The notes beneath the pieces are model-generated. The model searched no databases. It was not told where the DNA came from and worked only from the letters and a program-made list of their open reading frames with translations. Source: Candidatus Methanomethylophilus sp. 1R26 (GTDB lineage: Archaea > Thermoplasmatota > Thermoplasmata > Methanomassiliicoccales > Methanomethylophilaceae). Taken from it: a DNA stretch of 41,692 nucleotides. Location of the stretch: assembly GCF_001481295.1 (NCBI RefSeq), contig NZ_LOPS01000015.1:1-41692 (forward strand), in the 5' to 3' direction. Positions 35,094 to 41,692 of the stretch are shown here, piece by piece; position 1 is the stretch's first letter; each line of letters begins with the position of its first letter. The position numbers were made by a program, and so were the translations under genes.

Positions 35094-35812
35094 CCTCTCA
35101 CCGCCCTGACGAAGACCTCTTCGAGGTTCTTCGCGCCATACTTATCCATAAGCTCCCGGGGGGTCCCCAGTTCGATGATCCTGCCTTTGTTTATCATCGC
35201 CACCCTGTGGCACAGGCTCTCGACCTCGAACATGTTGTGGCTGGAGATCAGGACGGTCGTCCCGTTCTCCGCGATACGCTTGACCTATTCGCGGATATCA
35301 TAGGCATTGAGGACATCCAATCCCGAGGTTATCTCGTCCATCACGGCCAGGCGCGGCGACGGCATCATGGCCCTCGCTATCAGGAGCCTGCGGGTCATGC
35401 CCTTGCTGTAGGTGCTCACTTTCGAGTCGATCCTGGGGCCGAGGCCGGCCGTCTCGATGCCGCGTGCGACCATTCCGTCCAATTCCGCGCCGGAGGCGAA
35501 GAACCCCGCCATGAAGCGGATGTACTGCCTCCCGGTCAGGTCCTTGTAGGCTCCGGAGTCCTCGGGGAGATAACTGATTATCCTGCGGACCTCGTCGCCC
35601 TCGGTCGAGACATCGTGCCCGCAGACGCTGATCGTGCCGGAAGATATGCCAAGCAGGGTGCAGATCATCCTGAGGGTCGTGGTCTTGCCGGCGCCGTTCG
35701 GTCCTATAAGGCCGAATATCTCGCCTTCGCCGACGCTGAAACTTATACCTTTGACAGCTTCGCGGTCTCCATAGGCCTTGTGCACGTCCCGGAGGACCAG
35801 AGCATCGGTCAT
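35090..35812 (-). CDS. ABC exporter ATPase (NatA-like) with in-frame TAG codon
   Basis: 240 codons. ABC ATPase: Walker A GPNGAGKTT near residue 38, Q-loop LPEDSGAY, signature STYSKGMTRRLLIARAM near 135-150, Walker B LAVMDE followed by ITSGLD (D-loop), and the switch His in LISSHNMFEVE. The signature is STYSKGM rather than LSGGQ, as in NatA types. Codon 176 (35287-35285) is TAG, but the frame continues cleanly for another 64 codons (VKRIAENGTTVLISSH) to TGA, so no frame repair is needed. The codon falls in the helix between D-loop and H-switch, where family members carry various residues. A real pyrrolysine or a single C-to-T type error both fit. TATA at about 35836-35845. Confidence 0.85.
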
Positions 35813-35818
35813 GCACTG

Positions 35819-35838
35819 TTATCCGGGAGATCGGATAA
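35819..35838 (-). promoter_or_regulatory. inverted repeat over the natA promoter
   Basis: TTATCCG (35819-35825) and CGGATAA (35832-35838) form a perfect 7-base inverted repeat with a six-base spacer, between the TATA-like CTTTTTATCC (about 35836-35845) and the natA ATG at 35812. Placed over the expected transcription start, it is a good repressor-operator candidate. Confidence 0.5.
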
Positions 35839-35879
35839 AAAGGATACCGGGTTACGCTCATGCGCACCCGGCAGGGGTT

Positions 35880-36281
35880 TCACTCGTCCTCTTCGTCGTC
35901 GTCGGAGCGTTTGGCCGCGGCGCGGGAGGCGGAACGGGCAGATGCACCGCCCATGGCGTTGTTGATGTTGCTCTGGAGCATCTCGTACTTGGCGCGGAGG
36001 TCCTTCTCCTGCTTCTCGAGGCCGCGGATGCGTATCCCGACGGTCTCGAGGGACTCGTCGAGCTCGGCTTTGAGGGCTTCTTTGTCATCCACTTTGATGA
36101 GGAGGACGCCGACATTGCGGTAGACGTCGCCCTTGGATTTCTCCAGTTCCTCTACGGTCCTCTGGAGCTCCTTCTGCTGAGCCTCCATCTGGCTCTTCTG
36201 GGCGAGAACCGTCTGGAGCTGCTGCTGCACCTGCTGGAACTGGGTGATCTGATTCTGCAGCTGGGGGCTTATTCCGTTCAT
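35880..36281 (-). CDS. pfdB: prefoldin beta subunit
   Basis: 133 residues. Subunit of the hexameric jellyfish-shaped chaperone that hands nascent proteins to the thermosome. The N-terminal coiled coil is Gln-rich (LQNQITQFQQVQQQLQTVL), the central beta hairpin is NVGVLLIKVDDKEALKAEL, and a second coiled coil follows. The C-terminus ends in a poly-acidic tail after an Ala/Arg/Ser-rich linker. Start overlaps the pcc1 stop by four bases (ATGA). Confidence 0.94.
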   Translation of the reverse strand: MNGISPQLQNQITQFQQVQQQLQTVLAQKSQMEAQQKELQRTVEELEKSKGDVYRNVGVLLIKVDDKEALKAELDESLETVGIRIRGLEKQEKDLRAKYEMLQSNINNAMGGASARSASRAAAKRSDDDEEDE

Positions 36282-36517
36282 TTTGATTCCTCGGTCAGTT
36301 TAGCGATGCTGTCTGTGACTGCGACGCACTCGAGAAACGAGTTGAGCGCCGCGCGGACGGCGGACGTATCGGATGCCTCGATGGAGAGGACGGCCTCCCC
36401 GTTCTCCTCCTTCATCTCGGCATGCGTCCTGGAGAGGTCCCTGTGGACCTCCGGGGCGAGCGCCGCGGCCGAAACGGCCGCGCCGGCGCCCGATATCTTC
36501 AGGACCGCTTCCGGCAT
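36278..36517 (-). CDS. pcc1: KEOPS complex subunit Pcc1
   Basis: 79 residues. Small dimerising subunit of KEOPS, the complex making the N6-threonylcarbamoyl modification of A37 in tRNAs reading ANN codons. The pattern of a short beta sheet and two helices, with SIEASDTSAVRAALNSFLECVAVTDSI, matches the Pcc1 family, and its position between rpoP and prefoldin beta is the conserved archaeal one. It starts 2 nt after the rpoP stop and overlaps pfdB by four bases. Confidence 0.9.
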   Translation of the reverse strand: MPEAVLKISGAGAAVSAAALAPEVHRDLSRTHAEMKEENGEAVLSIEASDTSAVRAALNSFLECVAVTDSIAKLTEESK

Positions 36518-36518
36518 A

Positions 36519-36650
36519 TCAGTCGGATTTCAGGGTCTTCTTGGAGTTGGGTCTCTCCTTGATGAAGATCCTGGAGCCGCACTTGTCGCACTGGAGCCCG
36601 ATCGCGGTCATGTTCCTGATGGGCTCGTTGCACTTGGCGCATCTGTACAT
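36519..36650 (-). CDS. rpoP: RNA polymerase subunit P (Rpb12-like)
   Basis: 43 residues, the usual size. Zinc-ribbon subunit of archaeal RNA polymerase: YRCAKCNEPI near the N-terminus and LQCDKCGSRIFIKERP in the second half give the four Cys. It lies between rpl37ae and pcc1, as in other archaea, and its stop is 2 nt before the pcc1 start. Confidence 0.95.
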   Translation of the reverse strand: MYRCAKCNEPIRNMTAIGLQCDKCGSRIFIKERPNSKKTLKSD

Positions 36651-36668
36651 TTCGACCGCCGGTCAGAT

Positions 36669-36982
36669 TCACTCGGCCGCTGCAGCGGGCTCCGCGGAGG
36701 GGACCGCTTTCGCCTCGGCGGCCTTCGCAGCCTTAGCGGCGACGAGGGCGTCGGTGGTCTTCTTGGTCTTAGGGCTGTAGGCTGCGGCCGCGAACTTGTT
36801 GCCGCAGTGCCTGCACTGCCAGATGCCGGAGGCGACCCTGGTGACGGACATGTGGTGGCACTCGGGGCACTCATGCTTGGCTTCTGGTGGGCCTCGATCG
36901 TCTTGACCCTGTTGCGCACGACGACTCCGTACCTCGCTCCGAACCTTCCGGAGGTTCCTGCTTTCTCGGTTCTCTTGGACAT
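36669..36982 (-). CDS. rpl37ae: 50S ribosomal protein L37Ae (one frameshift)
   Basis: About 104 residues after repair. Zinc-ribbon protein of the large subunit. The N-terminus MSKRTEKAGTSGRFGARYG and the second half MSVTRVASGIWQCRHCGNKFAAAAY are unmistakable. A missing base near 36885-36890 splits the gene before the first Cys pair; adding one gives HECPECHHMSVTR. The C-terminal ~30 residues are Ala/Lys-rich. It starts 6 nt after the rrp42 stop and is 18 nt before rpoP. Confidence 0.93.
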
Positions 36983-36987
36983 TCTAA

Positions 36988-37794
36988 TCACCCGATGATC
37001 TTTCTGATCTGTCTGCCAATCTCGACGGCCCTGTCGAGGCAGAGCGAGAGGTCACCGCGGGTGATCGATCCCTTTCCGCCTTTCTGCATGGCCCTGAAGT
37101 TGCCGTTATCGTCGGTCGTGACGGTTAGACGGGCTGAAGAAATGGCTTCCTCGTCGAAATTAGGGTCTACTATTAAATCATTGCCTATTTTGCATTCGGT
37201 GACGGAGATGGGCGTGCACGTGACCGGCAGGGGGCAGTCCTCCATCTCGGTCACATTGCCGTCATCGTCCGTCCTGCTCTTCCCGTACTGCTTCCAGGGG
37301 ACGGTCGCGGTCTTGAGGGCCATGACCGCTGCCAGGTTGCAGGCGTCGAACAGGTTGCCGTCGAAGTCGAGGGCGTATATGTCGATAAAGATCATCCAGA
37401 TCTCCTCACCCTTCTTGATGCACAGCTGCTTGACGTCGATCATCCCGGACTCGCGGATGCCGCGGTCCACCACGCGGGCCAGCTCGATGGCGTCCTCCGA
37501 GGGAGGTCCGGGCTCGAACGACTCGTGGGCCATCGGGATGAGCTCGGCGCCGGTGGTGATCACGCCGTCGCCGGGGGCATCCATGTAAGGGGCTCCGGGG
37601 ATGACCTTCACGCCGGCGATGACAGTCGTGCCGCCGAGGCTGACCTTGGCCGAGCCCTCGGCCGAGGCGATGATGCCGGTCTCGACGGAGATCTTCCTGA
37701 CCTCGTCGAGCTGCCTGCCGTCCTCCCTCCTGCCCTCGGCGAGCAGGTTCATGAGGTGGTCCCTCTTGATCTGTGATACGATGTAGTTGCTCAT
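36988..37794 (-). CDS. rrp42: exosome subunit Rrp42
   Basis: 268 residues. Catalytically inactive RNase PH-fold subunit that pairs with Rrp41 in the hexameric exosome ring. Typical features: the N-terminal [11 protein letters not shown] motif, the [18 protein letters not shown] strand pair and the [19 protein letters not shown] segment. It lacks the catalytic Asp context of Rrp41, as expected. Its start overlaps the rrp41 stop by four bases. Confidence 0.96.
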   Translation of the reverse strand: MSNYIVSQIKRDHLMNLLAEGRREDGRQLDEVRKISVETGIIASAEGSAKVSLGGTTVIAGVKVIPGAPYMDAPGDGVITTGAELIPMAHESFEPGPPSEDAIELARVVDRGIRESGMIDVKQLCIKKGEEIWMIFIDIYALDFDGNLFDACNLAAVMALKTATVPWKQYGKSRTDDDGNVTEMEDCPLPVTCTPISVTECKIGNDLIVDPNFDEEAISSARLTVTTDDNGNFRAMQKGGKGSITRGDLSLCLDRAVEIGRQIRKIIG

Positions 37795-38534
37795 TCGGAG
37801 GCCTCCTTGGATGCTTTCTCCGTGTACCTGCGCTTGAGGGCGTCTCTCTGGATCTCATTGAGCTCGTGGGCGGCGCCGAACGCCATGTCGAGTCCCCTGT
37901 CGAGCTCTTCGCGGGTCATGTTCCCGTCCATCTGCAGCAGGACGATCTCGTCGGTGCTGGGTATGATGGCCAGCGGGACATCGGCCTGCCCATAGTTGTC
38001 CTCTTCTTTGTTGAGGTCGAGGACGACGTGCCCGTCCGCCTTGCCGCAGGCTATCGCAGGGACCAGGTCCCTCATGGGGATGCCGGCGTCAGCGAGCGCG
38101 ACCGAGGCCGCCGAGAGCCCGGCGCACCTGGTCCCGGCGTTCGCCTGGAGGATCTCGATATACACGTCGATGGAAGCGCGCGGGTAGAGCTCGGTCATGA
38201 CGACGGAGCTCAGGGCCTCAGATATGAGCTTGGAGATCTCGACGGATCTCCTGTCCGTTCCGGGCCTCTTCCTGTCGCTCACGGAGTACGCCTGCATGTT
38301 GTACCTCACCTGGATGACGGCCTTGGTGGGGTCCTGCATGTGCTTCGGCCTGCATTCCCTGGGCCCGTACACCGCGCACAGGACCTTATTCTTCCCGATC
38401 TCGAGGTAGCATGAGCCGTCTGCGTTCTTCAGGACGCCCGCCTCGATCTTGATCGGCCTCTTCTCGTCGCATTTCCTTCCGTCAATCCTGATGCCGTCGT
38501 CGTTGACCAGCACCATGTCTGTGTGTCCGCTCAT
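37791..38534 (-). CDS. rrp41: exosome catalytic subunit Rrp41
   Basis: 247 residues. Phosphorolytic 3'-to-5' exoribonuclease subunit of the archaeal exosome. RNase PH fold with the N-terminal [18 protein letters not shown], the phosphate-binding [12 protein letters not shown] motif near residue 155 and the catalytic Asp in GQADVPLA near 199. It overlaps rrp4 upstream and rrp42 downstream by four bases each, so the three core subunits are translationally coupled. Confidence 0.96.
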   Translation of the reverse strand: MSGHTDMVLVNDDGIRIDGRKCDEKRPIKIEAGVLKNADGSCYLEIGKNKVLCAVYGPRECRPKHMQDPTKAVIQVRYNMQAYSVSDRKRPGTDRRSVEISKLISEALSSVVMTELYPRASIDVYIEILQANAGTRCAGLSAASVALADAGIPMRDLVPAIACGKADGHVVLDLNKEEDNYGQADVPLAIIPSTDEIVLLQMDGNMTREELDRGLDMAFGAAHELNEIQRDALKRRYTEKASKEASE

Positions 38535-39297
38535 TCAGATCCCTCCTCTGCGTCCCCGGACTGGGGCACCTTCTCCGACAGGAACCTCTGGACCCTCTCG
38601 GTCAGGTCGGCCGATCTCGACTCGGCCTCGATCATCTTGATGGCCGCCTCGGCGGCCTCTGCGTTCATGCCGTCCCCGTCGATCCATATCCTGCCGTTCT
38701 GCCCTACGAATATGCGGCAGTCGGTCATGTTCTTCAGCATCTGGATCATCGATCCCGCCTTGCCGATGACACGGGAGATCTTGTTATGGTCGATCTCGGT
38801 GAGTATGCCGCCCTCGATCTTCCTGAGGCCGGAGTCCTTCATCGTAACGGAGACCTTCTTGGCCTCGTCGACCATCAGGATCTTCAGGAGGACGACGTCC
38901 CCGACGGTCAGGAACCGGGAGGTGTCCCCGAACTCGACCTTCCAGGGGACCTCGCTCACGTGGAGCGGCGCCGGATAAGGCGAGCGGATATCGACCATCC
39001 AGTTGGACGGACCGACGTCGTTTATGATGCCGATGACGGTGTCCCCGGCCACCGGCATGTAGCAGCCGCCCATGGGGATGACCCCTACGGTGTCCCCGGC
39101 GTAGTTCTTCAGCCGGTTATGCAGGCGCGGACGGATCCGTCCGCCTCATACGCATTGTCTCCCGGGGCGTATCTGTCGGACGGGCCGAGGACGTCTCCCG
39201 GTACGACGATCTCCCTGGGCCTTCTCGGGCCTCTGCCGTCGCGGGAACCGCTGCGGCCCTCTCTCTCGGGCCCGGGGCCCCTTCTCTCAAAAGCCAT
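38531..39297 (-). CDS. rrp4: exosome RNA-binding subunit Rrp4 (one frameshift)
   Basis: About 255 residues after repair. Cap subunit that recruits RNA to the exosome ring. Order: N-terminal domain with [11 protein letters not shown], an S1 domain ([20 protein letters not shown] and following), and a KH-type domain with [16 protein letters not shown] near residue 180. The frame breaks near 39107: a missing C puts a TGA after RACITG; restoring it continues as [14 protein letters not shown]. The N-terminus is preceded by an Arg/Gly/Pro-rich stretch of ~25 residues that looks like an added, disordered tail. Confidence 0.93.
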
Positions 39298-39330
39298 ATG
39301 TTATCTCTCCGTAATGATGCAGGCCGCCGC

Positions 39331-40034
39331 TCACGACGACACCAGTTTTATCTGGGCCTTCCCGTGGGTGCGGTTCTCAGGTTGTTGGTGAGGTCGGTGA
39401 TGAGGCCCGCGGGGATCTCGAGCATCCCTATCCACGAGCCGTCGGGCGTCCATTCCTCCCTGTCGACCAGGCCGAACTTCGAGATCTCCTCGATGCAGCG
39501 GCCGTAGTCCTCTCCCCTGAGCTTGATCGCGACCCTGCTCTTCTCGAAACGGATGGGAAGGAGGGGACGGAGGACCTTCATGGCCTCCTCGACCTCCTTG
39601 TCGAACGGCCTCTTGGCATCGACATGGTACTTACCCTCCTCGAGAGCCAACTGGATCCTCAGCGGGGGATGGGGGAGCTTGGTCTGCGGGTTTATGGCGT
39701 TGGCCGAGATGTACGCTATGACGCGCTTCCTCTTGGCGTCGAGCAGTTCCCTGCGCTGCTCGGCCGTCATCTGGACCTCTCCCTTCTCGATGATGTGCTT
39801 CGCGACGGCTATGGGGTCGCCGGCGCAGTCGCCGAAGACCTCCTTCATGGCGGATTCCGCGGGCCTGGTGCCTTTGCGGGCATCCTTGAAGACGTCCTCA
39901 ACGGCCAGATAGTCCGCGAGGTCCACGTCTTTGCCCTGTTTTATCAGGTCCATGGCCTTGGGGTCGAGGAGCACTTCGAACCTCTCTCCATGGCTCTCGA
40001 GCCTGGCGACAATCGCATCATCGAGGTCGACCAT
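39331..40034 (-). CDS. SBDS ribosome maturation protein (one frameshift)
   Basis: About 234 residues after repair. Archaeal orthologue of the Shwachman-Bodian-Diamond protein, working in large-subunit maturation. Three-domain form: the FYSH domain at the start (FEVLLDPKAMDLIKQG), a central helical domain (QRRELLDAKRKRVIAYISANAINP) and a C-terminal ferredoxin-like domain. The frame breaks near 39378: with one G restored the end reads NRTHGKAQIKLVSS to the TGA at 39331, the usual short tail. ATG 40034 (MVDLDDAIVARLESHG) is a normal SBDS start. Six nt downstream of psmA. Confidence 0.94.
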
Positions 40035-40039
40035 CGGTC

Positions 40040-40846
40040 TCACTCTTCGGTCTTCTTGACGCTCTTCCTCGCTCTCGGGGATTTCTTCGGTTTATCCTCG
40101 CCCTCGGCGCCGTCCGCGGAGCCGGCTTCCTTCTTTCCGATGCCTTTGATGGCCTCGGCCTTCTCATCATCGCTGAGGCGCCTGAACTTGGAGCCTTCCT
40201 CGACGACGCCGATCTCCACGGATTCCGGCTTTAGGTCCTCCTCGATGGCCGCAGACAGGGCTTCGAGGGCCAGTGCCAGGGCTTCCTTGTAGGGCATCCC
40301 GTCGCGGTACGATTTCTCGAAGACCTCCATAGCCACTGCGCGCCCGCTCCCGATGCAGCTCGCTTTGTAGGCCACGAGGGCGCCGGACGGGTCGGTCTCG
40401 AACAGGTGGATCCCCAGGTCGTCGGTCCCCGCCACTAGCAGGGCGGTGCCGAAGGGCCTGGCCCCTCCGTACTGGGTGAAGTTCTGCTCATAATCGCAGA
40501 CCTTTTTGGTCAGCATCTCCACGCCGATGTTCTCACCGTAGTTCACGCGGTGGATCTGGGCCTCTTTCCTCGCCTGGTCGACGAGGATCCTGGCATCCGC
40601 GACCAGGCCGGAGGTCGCGCAGCCGATGTAATCGTCGATGTTGTAGATCTTCTCGATGGAATCGGGCTCCACTAGTTTGGAGGAGACACGTTTGTCCACC
40701 GCCAGGAGCACGCCGCCCTTGAACTTGATGCCGATAGTCGTCGCTCCCTTCTTGACGGCCTCGCGGGCGTACTCCACCTGGAACAGCCTTCCGTCAGGGG
40801 AGAAGACGGTGATCCCCCGATCATATGCCATTTGTCCTGGTTGCAT
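40040..40846 (-). CDS. psmA: 20S proteasome alpha subunit
   Basis: 268 residues. The N-terminal gate and first helix are typical: MAYDRGITVFSPDGRLFQVEYAREAVKKG. GVLLAVDKR, the YGGARPFGTALLVAG segment and the TDPSGALVAYKASCIGSG strand are also conserved. The C-terminus has a ~40-residue Lys/Glu-rich extension not needed for the fold. Start ATG 40846 follows GAGG with five-base spacing and has its own TATA-like element, CTTATAG, at about 40880-40888. Its partner PAC2 chaperone is at 16.8-17.5 kb. Confidence 0.96.
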   Translation of the reverse strand: MQPGQMAYDRGITVFSPDGRLFQVEYAREAVKKGATTIGIKFKGGVLLAVDKRVSSKLVEPDSIEKIYNIDDYIGCATSGLVADARILVDQARKEAQIHRVNYGENIGVEMLTKKVCDYEQNFTQYGGARPFGTALLVAGTDDLGIHLFETDPSGALVAYKASCIGSGRAVAMEVFEKSYRDGMPYKEALALALEALSAAIEEDLKPESVEIGVVEEGSKFRRLSDDEKAEAIKGIGKKEAGSADGAEGEDKPKKSPRARKSVKKTEE

Positions 40847-40872
40847 GGTTATCCTCTGTGGGCCTCGTATGA

Positions 40873-40896
40873 ACGCGCTTCTATAAGAAGGCGCGT
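40873..40896 (-). promoter_or_regulatory. hairpin with TATA-like core between rnp2 and psmA
   Basis: ACGCGCTTCT (40873-40882) pairs with AGAAGGCGCGT (40886-40896), one base bulged, around an ATA loop. The loop holds a TATAAG/CTTATA core about 35 nt before the psmA ATG. The element may be both the 3' end of rnp2 and a promoter for psmA. Confidence 0.45.
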
Positions 40897-40904
40897 CACC
40901 GCCG

Positions 40905-41240
40905 TCAGCGGGGGCCGGGCGGTTTAGGCGGGGCCTTGCGGGACGGCCTCGGGGGAGCGTTCTCCCTCAGCACGCGGTACCTGGAGCGGAGCGTGCGCAG
41001 GGTGCCCGATGTGCGGACGGCTTCGGAGGATGGATCCGCGCGTCTGACCGCCGCCGCGCATCCATCGGCCGTCTCCGGCGAGCACCTGACTATCGCCATG
41101 CCCCCTGCACATTGGATGACGCGGAACTGCCTCGGCATCCTCTGGGATAATTCCGGCATCGCGAGGCCGGGGGAGACCCTGAACGCGATGTAGCGGCGCC
41201 TCCCGCGCTTGGATTTGACGGTCATGATGTGGAAGCCCAT
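40905..41240 (-). CDS. rnp2: RNase P protein component 2 (Rnp2, Pop5 family)
   Basis: 111 residues from ATG 41240; an in-frame ATG at 41225 (MTVKSKRGRRR) is equally possible. Pop5-type protein that binds and activates RNase P RNA. RRRYIAFRV at the start of the fold and FRVIQCAGGMAIVRCSP are the conserved strands; a C-terminal KPPGPR-type Pro/Arg-rich tail is added. A TATA-like GATTAAAG at about 41255-41262 lies ~20-25 nt before ATG 41240, which supports that start. First recognised gene of the superoperon here; the rnp3 gene expected upstream is not seen. Confidence 0.88.
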   Translation of the reverse strand: MGFHIMTVKSKRGRRRYIAFRVSPGLAMPELSQRMPRQFRVIQCAGGMAIVRCSPETADGCAAAVRRADPSSEAVRTSGTLRTLRSRYRVLRENAPPRPSRKAPPKPPGPR

Positions 41241-41692
41241 CGCACGGCTGTGCTTTAATCGTTCGCCGGCGGGGAGGGGGTTTCCCCACGGCCGAAGCCT
41301 GCTCCAGGGGAACTCAGGATGAGCATACCTCAGCACGGCCCAGCGGAACCCGGGGAATCCGGACGGCAGCGGCCCGCCGGAATCCAGAAGGCCGCAGAAC
41401 AGATACTGGATACAGCATCCTGCATTACCCAGATATGCAAATCAGATTTGAATCTCTAACCAATGATATTTAATCCATTCTACAGAAACCCTTGACAGCA
41501 ATTTTTTAGGACAATCTTAACTATATACGAATTTTAAAAAGTATGCAATTAAGGTACAGGGAAAATAGTTATTTTACCTGATTAGGTAAACCCATGATGA
41601 AGCTATATTCTCTCAATGCTGGCACATGTGGTTTTTTACCCTACCTAAAAATTGTATGAGCATTTTTTATTTAAATTTCAAGACTCTAAAAA
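41241..41692. other. upstream region of rnp2 and AT-rich non-coding end
   Basis: The first ~160 bases are GC-rich; a frame open on the minus strand continues from rnp2 but shows no protein I recognise. From about 41400 the sequence turns strongly AT-rich and no convincing gene is seen on either strand. An inverted repeat TTTACCT (41573-41579), GATT loop, AGGTAAA (41584-41590) and several T runs are present. No CRISPR repeat, tRNA or IS end is visible. Confidence 0.5.

Noticed and set aside
36608-36982. Two separate small zinc proteins at the rpl37ae locus
   Set aside because: Restoring one base makes a single normal L37Ae, and the neighbours are in the standard archaeal order.
41594-41659. 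A 21-codon open frame in the AT-rich right end
   Set aside because: Too short, no ribosome-binding site or similarity; expected by chance.

Overview
The window is archaeal, GC-rich and densely coded. It holds the archaeal exosome/proteasome superoperon (rnp2, psmA, SBDS, rrp4, rrp41, rrp42, rpl37ae, rpoP, pcc1, prefoldin beta), the rpl44e-rps27e-aIF2alpha-nop10-PAC2 operon, archaeal RadA, ether-lipid genes (GGGP and DGGGP synthases), a class I CCA-adding enzyme, archaeal TyrRS and an intron-containing tRNA-Tyr. TATA boxes about 25-30 nt before start codons point to many leaderless mRNAs. Every protein gene whose end lies in the window ends in TGA (nearly all) or TAA, none in TAG, while two otherwise intact genes (natA and a tetR-like gene) carry an in-frame TAG. 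This fits a pyrrolysine-using archaeon such as Methanomassiliicoccales (Thermoplasmata), but that placement is inference: the window has no methanogenesis, methyltransferase or pyl gene.

Layout. 1-3.7 kb (minus): radA, trmG10, DGGGP synthase, GGGP synthase, zinc-ribbon protein, probably one operon. A repeat-rich divergent promoter (3.73-4.01 kb) separates radA from a small membrane protein. 4.5-6.8 kb (minus): cca and an MBL-fold hydrolase. 6.9-9.1 kb (plus): a SAH/MTA/5'-deoxyadenosine deaminase-type amidohydrolase and a PHP protein. 9.1-13.0 kb (minus): ferredoxin-like protein, acetyltransferase, TetR regulator, cardiolipin synthase, LUD protein. 13.1-16.0 kb (plus): a CARF-like DUF6293 regulator and an OLD-like ATPase. 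16.0-18.9 kb (minus): mntP, tRNA-Tyr and the PAC2-to-L44e operon. 19.1-21.0 kb: DUF488, rpiA and Dph6. 21.1-23.6 kb (minus): copper ATPase and its small metallochaperone. 23.7-27.5 kb (minus): a large HRDC-DUF4011-helicase-nuclease protein. 27.6-31.4 kb: FlK-like thioesterase, MFS exporter, TctA-like permease, Hpt. 31.4-33.7 kb: tyrS and a DHH phosphoesterase. 33.6-35.8 kb (minus): natAB-like ABC exporter. 35.9-41.2 kb (minus): the superoperon. The last ~290 bases are AT-rich and apparently non-coding.

Sequence quality. About 20 single-base frame breaks interrupt 16 genes, including essential ones (TyrRS, SBDS, Rrp4, L37Ae, aIF2alpha, Nop10, CCA enzyme). Restoring one base, often in a G/C run, rebuilds a full-length conserved protein each time. 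I therefore read them as sequencing or assembly errors and annotate each broken gene as one CDS across its whole span.

Most unusual content: the two in-frame UAG codons with no UAG stops; a five-copy CCGATTC element between radA and an unknown membrane gene; a cysteine in the RadA P-loop; a CARF-like regulator beside an OLD-like ATPase whose Toprim acidic residues are lost; and the HRDC-DUF4011-helicase-Vsr-like protein, which looks like a defence enzyme.
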